Made by a program: the position numbers and the translations under genes. From Chloroflexales bacterium ZM16-3 (GTDB taxonomy: Bacteria; Chloroflexota; Chloroflexia; Chloroflexales; Chloroflexaceae), in NCBI GenBank assembly GCA_004138175.2, contig RYFE02000052.1, positions 1-35,371 on the forward strand: 35,371 nucleotides of DNA, in the 5' to 3' direction. Of the stretch, positions 17,255 to 24,923 are shown piece after piece (the first letter of the stretch is position 1; every line of letters begins with the position of its first letter). The notes under the pieces are model-generated. The model had not been told where the DNA came from. It worked only from the letters and a program-made list of their open reading frames with translations, and ran no database searches.

Positions 17255-17989
17255 TCACAGCGGTACAACCTCGCCGGCCCGGTAGGTCGTCCGCCCGCCG
17301 TCGCGGTCGATCAGCACCACCGACTGCCGCCCGCTCACCTCCCAGGGCGCGTCGGGGCCGAGCCGGATCATGGCCGTGTCCTCGTCGATTCCTACCAGTT
17401 GCACGCCATCAGGCGACGACTCCATGATCGCGCGGAAGACATCGTCCCCGACAAAGCCGGCCATCCGGTCAAAGTGAGGCATCACTGCGACCTGGGGGGC
17501 CACGCCTACCGCCGCGATCCAGCGCGGCGGCGCACCGGCAGCCACCGAGCGGACGCGCAGTGTGTAGCCGCTCATCATCATGGCCCCGGCGCTGCATCCA
17601 GCGATCCCGGCCCCGGCGGCCCAGCGCTCGGCGATGATCGCCCATGCCGGCGTGCCGCGCAGGGTCTCGACAAGGTGCTCAGGGTTGCCGCCAGAGAAGT
17701 AGAAGAAGTCAGCGGAGCGTAGTTGCTCTAGGATCTCGGGCCGCTCAGAGTCCTCGTGGGCGATCAGGGGCAGGGCCAGGGGCTTCGCGCCCAGGTCGGT
17801 GAAGTGCGCCACGCCCATGCGGTTCCAGCGCTCGGGCATTCCCGGCTCCAGCCCGCTGGCCGCCGGGATGAGCGCCACCCGCGGGCGGGCCACGCCCAGG
17901 GCCGCCAGCAGCCGCCGGTCGGTGTCGTTCATCGCCGCCGTGTACTCGCCCGAGCCAAGCAGGGCAATCGGGCCGATCCCTATGCTCAT
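17255..17989 (-). CDS. peptidase S51 family (dipeptidase E / cyanophycinase-like)
   Basis: A class I glutamine-amidotransferase-fold serine peptidase. The nucleophile elbow GCSAGAMMMSG places the catalytic Ser133; SGGNPEHLVETL forms the oxyanion-side loop, and MPHFDR may give the acid/base region. The N-terminal LLGSGEYT is typical. At 244 aa it lies between dipeptidase E and cyanophycinase. The substrate (Asp-X dipeptides or cyanophycin) cannot be told. No cyanophycin synthetase gene is nearby. ATG 17989 opens the gene, and cbiO ends 57 bases upstream on the same strand. Confidence 0.82.
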   Translation of the reverse strand: MSIGIGPIALLGSGEYTAAMNDTDRRLLAALGVARPRVALIPAASGLEPGMPERWNRMGVAHFTDLGAKPLALPLIAHEDSERPEILEQLRSADFFYFSGGNPEHLVETLRGTPAWAIIAERWAAGAGIAGCSAGAMMMSGYTLRVRSVAAGAPPRWIAAVGVAPQVAVMPHFDRMAGFVGDDVFRAIMESSPDGVQLVGIDEDTAMIRLGPDAPWEVSGRQSVVLIDRDGGRTTYRAGEVVPL

Positions 17990-18046
17990 CGCGCCTCCCT
18001 CACAAGGAGAGGGCCAGGGAGAGCACAGCTCTCCCTGAAACCCTCA

Positions 18047-18751
18047 CTACGGTCGCTCCAGCCCGTAGCGCTCAAGCAGCTCGCCGTCGCCCAGGATCGC
18101 CTCGCTCGGCCCGTCGAAGGCCACCTGGCCCTGGGCCAGCACAACCGTGCGCGGGAAGACCTCGGCGACCATCCGCATGTCGTGGGTGGAGACGACCATG
18201 GCCTGGGGGAGCGAGCGTAGCAGATCGATCAGGCCACGGCGAGCCCGCGGATCCAGCCCGGCCGAGGGCTCGTCGAGGGCCAGCACGCCCGGCGACATCG
18301 AGAGCACCGTGGCGATCGCCACCCGCTTGCGCTGTCCAAGGCTCATGTGGTGCGGCATGCGCCGCTCGAAGCCGGACATGCCGACCTGGTCGAGCGCGCG
18401 CAGCACCCGGCCGCGCACATCCTGCTCGTCGAGGCCCATATGCAGCGGCCCGAAGGCCACGTCGTCAAAGACCGTCGGCGAGAACAGCTGATCGTCGGGA
18501 TCCTGGAAGACCATACCGACCTGGGCGCGCACCTGGCGGATGGTCTCGTCGGCGATCGGGTGGCCGGCGACCGTGATCGCGCCGCTGCGGCAGCGCAGCA
18601 CGCCGTTAAGGTGCAGCAGCAGCGTGCTCTTCCCGGCGCCGTTCGGCCCCACCAGTGCCACCTTCTCGCCCTCGGCGATGCGCAGGTCGATGTGGCGCAG
18701 AGCCTCGGTGCCGTCGGGGTAGGTGTAGCAGAGGTCGGTTAGTTCAAGCAT
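18047..18751 (-). CDS. cbiO: cobalt/nickel ECF transporter ATPase CbiO
   Basis: Energy-coupling ATPase of the metal ECF transporter; drives Co2+ or Ni2+ uptake with CbiQ and CbiM. Walker A GPNGAGKS lies at 35-42, a Q-loop MVFQDPDDQLFS follows, then the signature MSLGQRKRVAIA, Walker B GVLALDEPSAGLDP and the H-loop VVSTHD. FQDPDDQLFS is typical of the ECF ATPase branch. I start at ATG 18751 (234 aa) because the longer frame from 18784 overlaps cbiQ; two CAGGGTA heptamers sit just upstream. It is the last gene of the cbiM-cbiQ-cbiO operon. Confidence 0.92.
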   Translation of the reverse strand: MLELTDLCYTYPDGTEALRHIDLRIAEGEKVALVGPNGAGKSTLLLHLNGVLRCRSGAITVAGHPIADETIRQVRAQVGMVFQDPDDQLFSPTVFDDVAFGPLHMGLDEQDVRGRVLRALDQVGMSGFERRMPHHMSLGQRKRVAIATVLSMSPGVLALDEPSAGLDPRARRGLIDLLRSLPQAMVVSTHDMRMVAEVFPRTVVLAQGQVAFDGPSEAILGDGELLERYGLERP

Positions 18752-18757
18752 ATGTTC

Positions 18758-18771
18758 CAGGGTACAGGGTA
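18758..18771. repeat. two CAGGGTA heptamers between cbiQ and cbiO
   Basis: Two identical 7-nt units in tandem within the short cbiQ-cbiO gap. A minor member of the heptamer repeats. Confidence 0.5.
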
Positions 18772-18776
18772 TAGCC

Positions 18777-19577
18777 TCATACAAAATACGACACCAGCAC
18801 GATACCCGCCATCGTGGCCCCGCCGACCAGCAGCAGGCCCTGCTCGACGCTGGAGAGCGCGCGCGGGCTGATCGTGCGCAGCTCGCCGCTGAAGCCGCGC
18901 GAGAGCATGGCGACGTAGATCCGCTCGCTGCGCTCGTAGGAGCGCAGAAAGAGCGTGCCGACCATCTGGCCGACCACGCCGGCCCGCCATCTGATGCTGC
19001 CGCCGCCGCGCCGACCGGGCAGCTCGGCGCTACGGCACTCGCGGGCCCGCAACATCCGCTGGCCCTCGTCGATCATTACAAAGAGGTAGCGGTAGGCGAA
19101 GGAGAGGATGGCCACCAGCACATTCGGCAGGTGTAGGGCGCGCAGGGCGTAGAGCACATCGGTGAAGTGGGTGGTCGCCGTGAGCAGCAGGGCCGCCTGC
19201 ACCGAGAGCCAGGACTTGAGCACGATGCTGACGAAGGCCGTCAGCCCCACGTCGGTGGCCGTCAGCACCCAGGGGCCGAGCGGGATGCGCAGGATGGGCG
19301 CGCCGGGACGGGTGAAAACCAGCGTCACCGCCACCAGGGCGAAGGGTAGCGCCACGAAGGCGCGGGTGATGATCGTGCGCAGGCCCACCTCCGAGCGTAG
19401 CACCACCCACCAGAGCAGGGCCGCGCTCACAGCGATCCCCGTCCACGCGCCCGGTGGCAGCAGCGCCATCGCCAGGATGTAGGCCAGGGCGAGCAGCAGC
19501 TTCACCCTAGCGTCGAGTCCATGGATTGGGCTCTGTCCGTCGATATAGCGGTCAAGGGTGCTCGTTGAGAGAGTCAT
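18777..19577 (-). CDS. cbiQ: cobalt/nickel ECF transporter transmembrane protein CbiQ
   Basis: The T component of the metal ECF transporter, an inner-membrane protein linking the CbiO ATPase to the CbiM substrate subunit. Hydrophobic segments at about 28-60, 70-90, 105-135 and the C-terminal segment at 245-265 fit the family. The cytoplasmic coupling motif is visible as RARECRSAE in the loop after YRYLFVMIDEGQRMLRAR, and a second as MLSRGFSGE. The 266-aa length is usual. ATG 19577 opens the gene. It is preceded by cbiM (105-bp gap holding CCTGTCC heptamers) and followed by cbiO. Confidence 0.9.
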   Translation of the reverse strand: MTLSTSTLDRYIDGQSPIHGLDARVKLLLALAYILAMALLPPGAWTGIAVSAALLWWVVLRSEVGLRTIITRAFVALPFALVAVTLVFTRPGAPILRIPLGPWVLTATDVGLTAFVSIVLKSWLSVQAALLLTATTHFTDVLYALRALHLPNVLVAILSFAYRYLFVMIDEGQRMLRARECRSAELPGRRGGGSIRWRAGVVGQMVGTLFLRSYERSERIYVAMLSRGFSGELRTISPRALSSVEQGLLLVGGATMAGIVLVSYFV

Positions 19578-19638
19578 AGGACGTCGTTATCAGGCAGGTG
19601 TTCAGGGATGAGGCGCGCCGCCTGTTGCGGCCGCAGCG

Positions 19639-19670
19639 CCTGTCCCCCGTCTCCTGTTCCCTGTCCCCTG
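19639..19670. repeat. tandem CCTGTCC-type heptamers between cbiM and cbiQ
   Basis: Four 7-nt units (CCTGTCC, CCCGTCT, CCTGTTC, CCTGTCC) plus a partial fifth. No inverted partner. Confidence 0.65.
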
Positions 19671-19682
19671 CGCGATAGCGCA

Positions 19683-20717
19683 CTAGTCGCCGCTGCGTGA
19701 GCCGCTCTGCTGGCCCATCGTGCGGCCCTCGCCGCGCCCGCGCAGCAGCAGGCTCACGCCGTAGACTAGGGCGAAGACGATCAGCAGCCCGATAATGCCG
19801 GCCAGGATGGTCGAGATCGGCCCATCCATGCCGGGGATGGTGTAGTCGGGCAAAAGGTTGAAGACTGGCCCGAGCGCCCGGTCAAGGAAGCCCTTGTCCT
19901 CAGCCACCCGCTCCAGACCGTCCGGCGAGGCGGATGCCAGCGGCGAGAGCAGCGCCGCGCCCGCCGCCAGCAGCAGGCCAACCCCGGTGACGCCGATCAT
20001 CGAGCCGCGATCAACTGGCCTGCGCAGCGCCTCCGGGCTCAGGTAGCCCGCCAGGGTCACGGCCAGGTCGGGCCGGGTGCTGACCACAAAGGCCAGCGCG
20101 GCCACCGTGATCAGCCCCTCGCCGATGCCGATGAACATATGCACAAAGAGCATCGCCGGGAAGACCACCGCCGCCGAGAGGCCGGAGATCACCAGCTCTA
20201 TGCTGGTGAGGGATGCCGCGACCATTACCGAGAGCCAGGCGGTGACGAAGCCTGCGGCCACCAGACCCCAGCGCTTCCCGCCGAAGAGCCGCAGCAGCGG
20301 CATGCCCACGAAGTAGCCCAACGCCGCCGTTGAGATGCCCATGTTGAAGATGTTCGCGCCCAGCGCCAGCAGGCCGCCGTCCTGGAAGAGCAGCGCCTGT
20401 AGCGCCACCACGCACGACATCACCAGGATGCCGGCCCACGGCCCGAGCAGCAGCGCCGCCAGGGCACCGCCCAGCAGGTGGCCCGAGGTGCCGCCCAGCA
20501 CCGGGAAGTTCAGCATCTGCGCGGCGAAGATGAAGGCCGCCATCACGCCCATCAGCGGGATCTGCCGCTCGTTCAGCGAGTCGCCGATCTGGCGCACGGC
20601 GATGCCGATCATAATGATCGTCAGCACCCACCAGGCCAGCGCAACCGGCACCGATAGGAAACCGTCGGGGATGTGCATCGCCAGGGCCATACGATGGGCA
20701 AGATCAATCAGATTCAT
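19683..20717 (-). CDS. cbiM: CbiM-type metal-binding subunit fused to a PDGLE (CbiN/NikN-like) domain
   Basis: The substrate subunit of a cobalt or nickel ECF transporter. The MHIPDGFLS motif supplies the N-terminal Met-His that binds the metal in this family. Several membrane helices follow, with GGTSGHLLGGALAALLLGPWAGILVMSCVVALQAL, GLLALGANIFNMG and IGIGEGLITV. After about residue 250 comes a second unit with SPDGLERVAEDKGF, the PDGLE domain, and a final helix; this replaces a separate CbiN. The start is odd: ATG 20717 puts 13 residues (ending ALA) before MHIPDG, whereas ATG 20678 would begin exactly at MHIPDG but lacks a ribosome binding site. Some CbiM proteins have a cleaved leader ending before Met-His, so either is possible. 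Confidence 0.9.
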   Translation of the reverse strand: MNLIDLAHRMALAMHIPDGFLSVPVALAWWVLTIIMIGIAVRQIGDSLNERQIPLMGVMAAFIFAAQMLNFPVLGGTSGHLLGGALAALLLGPWAGILVMSCVVALQALLFQDGGLLALGANIFNMGISTAALGYFVGMPLLRLFGGKRWGLVAAGFVTAWLSVMVAASLTSIELVISGLSAAVVFPAMLFVHMFIGIGEGLITVAALAFVVSTRPDLAVTLAGYLSPEALRRPVDRGSMIGVTGVGLLLAAGAALLSPLASASPDGLERVAEDKGFLDRALGPVFNLLPDYTIPGMDGPISTILAGIIGLLIVFALVYGVSLLLRGRGEGRTMGQQSGSRSGD

Positions 20718-20746
20718 AGCTCGTCCGACTCCCTCATATAGCTATC

Positions 20747-20760
20747 TGCAAACAGTTGCA
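20747..20760. promoter_or_regulatory. TGCAA-N4-TTGCA operator-like palindrome before cbiM
   Basis: A small dyad (TGCAA, ACAG, TTGCA) lies just downstream of the cbiM -10, about where transcription would start. It recalls the TTGCAA half-sites of nickel- and zinc-sensing Fur-family boxes. With fur transcribed divergently next door, it is a candidate binding site. Confidence 0.4.
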
Positions 20761-20765
20761 TCTGT

Positions 20766-20794
20766 ATTATACGGCAGGTACGAGTGCTTGTACA
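20766..20794 (-). promoter_or_regulatory. promoter of the cbiM-cbiQ-cbiO operon
   Basis: On the minus strand TGTACA (20794-20789), 17 bases, then TATAAT (20771-20766). The -10 is perfect and the -35 moderate. It lies about 50 bases upstream of ATG 20717. Confidence 0.5.
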
Positions 20795-20803
20795 CACAAA
20801 AAG

Positions 20804-20833
20804 TTGACGCTCGATCTCCCCCGGCCTTATAAT
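20804..20833 (+). promoter_or_regulatory. promoter of the fur gene
   Basis: TTGACG (20804-20809), 18 bases, then TATAAT (20828-20833). The -35 boxes of this and the cbi promoter are only about 10 bases apart, back to back, so one bound regulator could affect both. Confidence 0.6.
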
Positions 20834-20900
20834 AACGGGCATACGCTGCACACAGGGCTTCCCGGCAGTTCGCACAGGGGAACTCCCAGGGAGCTTCACC

Positions 20901-21353
20901 ATGACAATGAGTGACTACGATGAACTCATCCACAGCCTGCGCGAGCGCGGGCACCGGCTCACGCCGCAGCGTCGGCTCGTGCTAGAGGCTCTCCAGCACG
21001 GCGACCACCACATGAGCGCCGATGAGATCTCCCAGACGATCATCGCCCACTACCCGAGCATCTCGGTTGATCCCACCACGATCTACCGCACCCTGCGCTG
21101 GCTGCGCGATGTCAACCTGGTCAGCGAGACGAGCCTCGGCCAGAACCATATGGTCTACGCGCTGCTCGGCAGCGACGACCACCATCACCTCGTGTGCGAG
21201 AACTGCAACGGGGTGATCGAGATCGACCCGAGCATCCTTGAGCCGGTGCGCCGCGAGCTCCAGGCCCGCTACGGATTCGCCGCACGCCTCGCCCATATCT
21301 CGATCTTCGGCCTCTGCGCCCGCTGTCAGATGGGTGACGCGGTGACGCGGTGA
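20901..21353 (+). CDS. Fur-family metal-responsive regulator
   Basis: A dimeric DNA-binding repressor. The winged helix spans about 1-85 with RLTPQRRLVLEAL and the recognition region VDPTTIYRTLRWLRDVNLV. The dimer domain carries the HHH at 94-96 and two Cys pairs, CENC (99, 102) and CARC (139, 142), that hold structural zinc. AGGGAG lies seven bases before ATG 20901. The divergent cbiM operon suggests that it senses cobalt, nickel or zinc rather than iron; a Nur- or Zur-like role is inference. The last codons fall in tandem GGTGACGC repeats, so the C-terminal GDAVTR may be repeat-derived. Confidence 0.88.
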   Translation: MTMSDYDELIHSLRERGHRLTPQRRLVLEALQHGDHHMSADEISQTIIAHYPSISVDPTTIYRTLRWLRDVNLVSETSLGQNHMVYALLGSDDHHHLVCENCNGVIEIDPSILEPVRRELQARYGFAARLAHISIFGLCARCQMGDAVTR

Positions 21354-21396
21354 GACACGGTAACAGGCGAAGCTATCACCGTCACCACATCACCGA
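21334..21396. repeat. GGTGACGC tandem repeat and partial inverted copy after fur
   Basis: Tandem units GGTGACGC, GGTGACGC and GGTGAGAC overlap the end of fur; complementary TCACCG-type units follow near 21376-21393. The whole can fold as an imperfect hairpin between two convergent genes. Confidence 0.5.
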
Positions 21397-22259
21397 CGGC
21401 GGCGCATAAAGGCCAGCACCTGCGGGTCGATCAGGCCGTGGTCGAGGCTCGTCAGCCGCATCTCCAAGTTCTCCACCCCGCCGTAGCTCTCCAGGGCGCT
21501 GCGGCTCAGCTCCTCAAACTGCCCGTCGGCCCGGCCAGAGTAGTAGCCCGCCTCGGTCAACAGCGTCTGGAGCTCGCTGGCAATCGCCGGTGTGATCGGC
21601 ACCAGGCTGGCCGGGTCGGGCGGGGTAAGGTAAAATCGATGCAGGCCAAGCAGGCGGGCCAACTCTTCGATCGGCTCGGGGTGGTCGTCCACCCGCAGAT
21701 CTACATAGCGGTCGTGATTGCAGCCGTAGGCCCCGCCGGCACGCGCCACATACAGCGCCGCCGACTGGCGGCCCCGCCGGTCGCCCCCGGCGGCCTGGCC
21801 AGCCGCCAGGGCGGCGAGCATCCGCTCGGCAAGCTCACCCCCCGTTCGCTCAAAGGCATTGGCCATCGCAACGATCACCCGCTCGCCAGCGAGGATGTTG
21901 CCCTGCACCGCGTAGCCCTCGCCCACCCGGTGCCCCGCCCAGTGCATACACGCCGACCCGGTGTAGGCCGCCGCCCGGCCCTCCGCATCAACCAGCCCGA
22001 CCTGGCGGTGATCAGCGTCCATGTCGCCCGCCAGCAGATCTGCCAGAGCGTCCTCGGCGCCCCGGCCCCCGGCCATCAGGGCCAGGCCATCGGGGCCATA
22101 GCGCATATTGGCCAGGGCCTGGGTCGCCACCGCCCCGGCACCAGCCTGCGCCCAGGGAACCACCGCGCCCACGGCCAGAAACTTCGACTGCACGGCCACG
22201 CCAACATCCCCGTTGCGCAGGTCGCGGGCCACGATCGAGAAGGTTGCGACGATTGGCAT
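21390..22259 (-). CDS. DUF1028 family protein (Ntn-hydrolase-like)
   Basis: The DUF1028 family adopts an Ntn-hydrolase-type fold; its reaction is not settled. Visible family features are the N-terminal MPIVATFSIVARD, VAVQSKFLAVGAVVPWAQAGAGAVATQA, the middle GNILAGERVIVAM and the acidic segment CNHDRYVDLRVDDHPEPIEELARLL. The C-terminal ~70 residues (ITPAIASELQTLLTEAGYYSGRADG...) resemble the small peptidoglycan-binding-like domain often fused to DUF1028. I start at ATG 22259 (289 aa), six bases after GGAG; an ATG four codons earlier is part of that site. The gene is divergent from the beta-propeller gene across a heptamer repeat. Confidence 0.82.
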   Translation of the reverse strand: MPIVATFSIVARDLRNGDVGVAVQSKFLAVGAVVPWAQAGAGAVATQALANMRYGPDGLALMAGGRGAEDALADLLAGDMDADHRQVGLVDAEGRAAAYTGSACMHWAGHRVGEGYAVQGNILAGERVIVAMANAFERTGGELAERMLAALAAGQAAGGDRRGRQSAALYVARAGGAYGCNHDRYVDLRVDDHPEPIEELARLLGLHRFYLTPPDPASLVPITPAIASELQTLLTEAGYYSGRADGQFEELSRSALESYGGVENLEMRLTSLDHGLIDPQVLAFMRRRR

Positions 22260-22282
22260 TGGCGACTCCATTATCGTATTCT

Positions 22283-22327
22283 AGATTGGGCACTGTCCGG
22301 CCCAATCTGCAATCTGCAATCTGCAAT
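22283..22327. repeat. heptamer repeat (ATCTGCA units) before the propeller gene
   Basis: AGATTGGG (22283-22290) pairs with CCCAATCT (22301-22308), followed by tandem ATCTGCA units that run into the ATG of the next gene. The GGCCCAATCT-plus-heptamer right half nearly equals the one at 17216-17252. Confidence 0.75.
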
Positions 22328-24287
22328 GACACCAGCAAGTATACAACCAGTTCGCCAGACAGGTCTGCTGCTCTGCCTGATGCTGCTCTGCCTCGGCGCA
22401 GCCCCGCGCCCCGCCACCACGGTCGCCCTCGCCCAGAGCGGCTGCGCCACCACGGCGTCCGCCCCCGCCGCCATAGCGGCGGCCAGCAGCACCAGCGGCA
22501 GCATCGGCCTCACCTACGCAGGTAGCATTGGCGGCGACACCACCGCCGTGGCGTCCATTGGCGGCGGCCAGAGCCTGCTCTTCAGCCGGAGCGCCGACCT
22601 TGGCATGTTCAGACCGTCGACCTCAGCATTCTACAAACTGCACCTGGATGAGCGGGTTCAGGATATCGCTGCGGGTCAAGACACCCTCTACCTTGCCACT
22701 GGCCAAGGCGGTCTTCTGATCACAAGCCCCGACGCCACCCAGCAGCTCGGCATCCTGCGCACCCCCGGCCTAGCCGCAGCGGTCGCCCTCGACGGCCAGC
22801 GGGCTTACCTGGCCGCCGCCGGGCCAGGCGGCGGCCTCCAGGTCGTCGATGTCGCCAACAGCGCCCGCCCGCAGCTGCTAGGCAGCGCCCCAACCTACAG
22901 CTCGGCCGAAGATGTGGCCATCGTCGGCAACCTCGCCTACGTCGCCGAGGGACTGGGCGGCGGCATCGAGATCTTCGACATATCCAACCCGCTCGCCCCG
23001 GCCCTGCGCGGTGCCCTGATCACCCCCGGCGCGGCGCGCGGCGTAGCCATCGCCAACGGGCGGGCCTACATCGCCGGCGGCACCTGCGGCCTCCAGGTCA
23101 TCGATATCTCCAGCCCAGCCAGCCCCCAGCTGCTTGGCGCCGTGGCCACCGGCGGCGACGCCCAGGCCATCCGCATCGTCAACGGGCGGGCCTACCTCGC
23201 CGCCGACAGCGCCGGGCTGCGCATCTTCGACCTGAGCGGCGCAACCCCACAGCCCGTGGCGGGCCGCAGCTTCGGCGACCTAGCCCCCATCGGCGACGTG
23301 TACCTCGACGGCGAGGTGGCCGCCCTAGCCGCCGGGCCATCCGGCGCGCTCATCGTAGACATCAGCACCCCAGCCCTGCCCACCGTCGCGGCGGCCCCCA
23401 CCCTCGGCAGGGTGCGCGCGGCCCGCCTGAGCGGTGGCGATCTCTACCTGGCCCTGGGCGACGGCGGGCTCGCCGACGTGGGCGACTCCCTCACCGAAAG
23501 CCTGATCCCGAACTTCCGCACTATCAGTGGCACAACCCTCAGCCTCGCCCTCGGGCCAACAGCCAGCGGCGCAACCACCATCTACACAGCTGGCGGCAGC
23601 GCCGGGCTCGGCGTCGCCCAGGCCACACCCGGCGGCCCCCTCACATCACTGCGCACCATCAGCCTCCCCGGATCAACCAGCGCGATCCTGGTAGACGGAG
23701 GCAACCTCTACGCGGCGGCAGGCGCCGCCGGAGTCCATATCCTCAGCCTAACCGACCCGCTCAACCCGACGCTTCAGACCACGGTGGATACACCAGGTGC
23801 CGCACTAGACATAACCATCGACGGCGGTATGCTCTATGTAGCCGACCGCGACGGCCTCCAGGTGATCGACCCAGCCACAGGCACCATCACCGGCAGCTAT
23901 CATGCCCCCGCCGGAGCCTTCGCACAAGGCGTGGCTGTGGCAGCAGGGCGGGCCTACCTGGCCGACCGGGGGGGGCTGCTTGTGCTCGATGTGAGTGGCC
24001 CGGCAAGCCCCGCGCTGCTCCAGGAGATCCCCGGCTTCAGCGCCTACAGCCTGGCCATCCAGGGCGCAACCCTCTTCGTGGCCGCCGGCAAAGATGGCGT
24101 GCTAGCCTTCGACCTGAGCGACCCGGCGGCCCCGCGCCTCGCCGGTCGCTACGACACACCCGGCCTTGCCATGGGCGTCACCCCCGATGGCGACACGCTC
24201 CTGGTGGCCGACAGCGACGGCGGCCTGCTGCGGCTAAACGTTATCGCCATGCCGTACCAGACGTGGCTACCCATCATCACCCGCTGA
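22326..24287 (+). CDS. secreted LVIVD-repeat beta-propeller protein
   Basis: Probably an exported or surface protein of unknown role. Hydrophobic residues 12-26 followed by Ala-rich sequence ending VALAQSG form a signal peptide. The body is a chain of ~40-residue repeats with the pattern AYVA..GGG(I/L)(E/Q)(I/V)(F/I)DIS.P..P...G, the LVIVD type, enough for two propellers. The C-terminus ends YQTWLPIITR; terminal aromatic-Leu-Pro-(Leu/Ile)-(Val/Ile) tails are frequent in secreted Chloroflexia proteins as far as I know, and may be a sorting signal. The frame is open back to 21438, but upstream codons lie antisense to the DUF1028 gene, so ATG 22326 (653 aa) is preferred. There is no Shine-Dalgarno site; heptamers abut the start. 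Confidence 0.8.
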   Translation: MTPASIQPVRQTGLLLCLMLLCLGAAPRPATTVALAQSGCATTASAPAAIAAASSTSGSIGLTYAGSIGGDTTAVASIGGGQSLLFSRSADLGMFRPSTSAFYKLHLDERVQDIAAGQDTLYLATGQGGLLITSPDATQQLGILRTPGLAAAVALDGQRAYLAAAGPGGGLQVVDVANSARPQLLGSAPTYSSAEDVAIVGNLAYVAEGLGGGIEIFDISNPLAPALRGALITPGAARGVAIANGRAYIAGGTCGLQVIDISSPASPQLLGAVATGGDAQAIRIVNGRAYLAADSAGLRIFDLSGATPQPVAGRSFGDLAPIGDVYLDGEVAALAAGPSGALIVDISTPALPTVAAAPTLGRVRAARLSGGDLYLALGDGGLADVGDSLTESLIPNFRTISGTTLSLALGPTASGATTIYTAGGSAGLGVAQATPGGPLTSLRTISLPGSTSAILVDGGNLYAAAGAAGVHILSLTDPLNPTLQTTVDTPGAALDITIDGGMLYVADRDGLQVIDPATGTITGSYHAPAGAFAQGVAVAAGRAYLADRGGLLVLDVSGPASPALLQEIPGFSAYSLAIQGATLFVAAGKDGVLAFDLSDPAAPRLAGRYDTPGLAMGVTPDGDTLLVADSDGGLLRLNVIAMPYQTWLPIITR

Positions 24288-24292
24288 TGTGG

Positions 24293-24321
24293 GTAGAGAC
24301 GCCCCGCCGGGGCGTCTCTAC
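24293..24321 (+). terminator. GTAGAGACGC palindrome after the propeller gene
   Basis: A 13-bp perfect stem (24293-24305 with 24309-24321) and a 3-nt loop, 6 bases after the propeller stop and 9 before the next start. It is related to the palindrome at 25532-25557 and a degenerate copy near 13752. Confidence 0.65.
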
Positions 24322-24329
24322 GACTACCT

Positions 24330-24923
24330 ATGCCAAATGAGTTCCCAAACACCATCACCATCGACGGCGTCGAGATTCACCTGCGAGTTGAGCGCAAGGC
24401 GGTAAAGAACGTCAACGCACGCATGGGCGAGGGCAGCATGCAGGTGAGCATCCCGCAGCGGCTAGAGCGGGTCGAGGCCATGCGGATCATCGACGAGCTG
24501 GCCCGCCGGCTGCTGCGCCGACAGCGCGCCCGCCAGATCAACCGTGAGGTAGACGCCGCCGCGCTCGCCCGCCGAGTCGCCCTGCGCTTCCCCAAGCCGC
24601 CCGAGGTGCAGAGCGTCGAGTTCACCACCATCACCAGCTCGTGCTGGGGCTCCTACAGCTCACGCACCCGCAGCATCCGGCTCAGCGCCGCCCTGCGCCA
24701 CATGCCGCCCTGGGTGCTAGAGGCAGTGGTGGCCCACGAGCTCGCCCACGCCATCCACCCCAACCACAGCCCCGCCTTCTGGGCGCTGCTACGCAGCGTC
24801 TACCCCGACACCGACCGGGCCAGAGCCTTCCTTGAGGGCGTGACCTGGCTGGCCCGCAGCTGGGACGATCTGCCAGCCGTCGAGCGCTCCCAGCTCGCCG
24901 CCGACCGCGAGGAGCAGCCGTGA
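24330..24923 (+). CDS. YgjP/DUF45-type zinc metallopeptidase-like protein
   Basis: A cytoplasmic HExxH metallohydrolase-fold protein of the YgjP (DUF45, SprT-like) group; its natural substrate is not known with certainty. The zinc motif VVAHELAHAIHPNHSPAFW holds HELAH and the downstream His ligand; the upstream SSCWGSYSSRTRSIRLS and LPPWVLE-like segment (MPPWVLEAVVAHEL) are family marks. Length 197 aa is slightly shorter than E. coli-type members. ATG 24330 directly follows a palindrome. The stop overlaps the GTG start of the next gene. Confidence 0.85.
   Translation: MPNEFPNTITIDGVEIHLRVERKAVKNVNARMGEGSMQVSIPQRLERVEAMRIIDELARRLLRRQRARQINREVDAAALARRVALRFPKPPEVQSVEFTTITSSCWGSYSSRTRSIRLSAALRHMPPWVLEAVVAHELAHAIHPNHSPAFWALLRSVYPDTDRARAFLEGVTWLARSWDDLPAVERSQLAADREEQP

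Noticed and set aside
21438-22325. Propeller gene starting 888 bases earlier in the same open frame
   Set aside because: These codons lie antisense to the DUF1028 gene and code for a basic, low-complexity sequence; a signal peptide begins after 22326.
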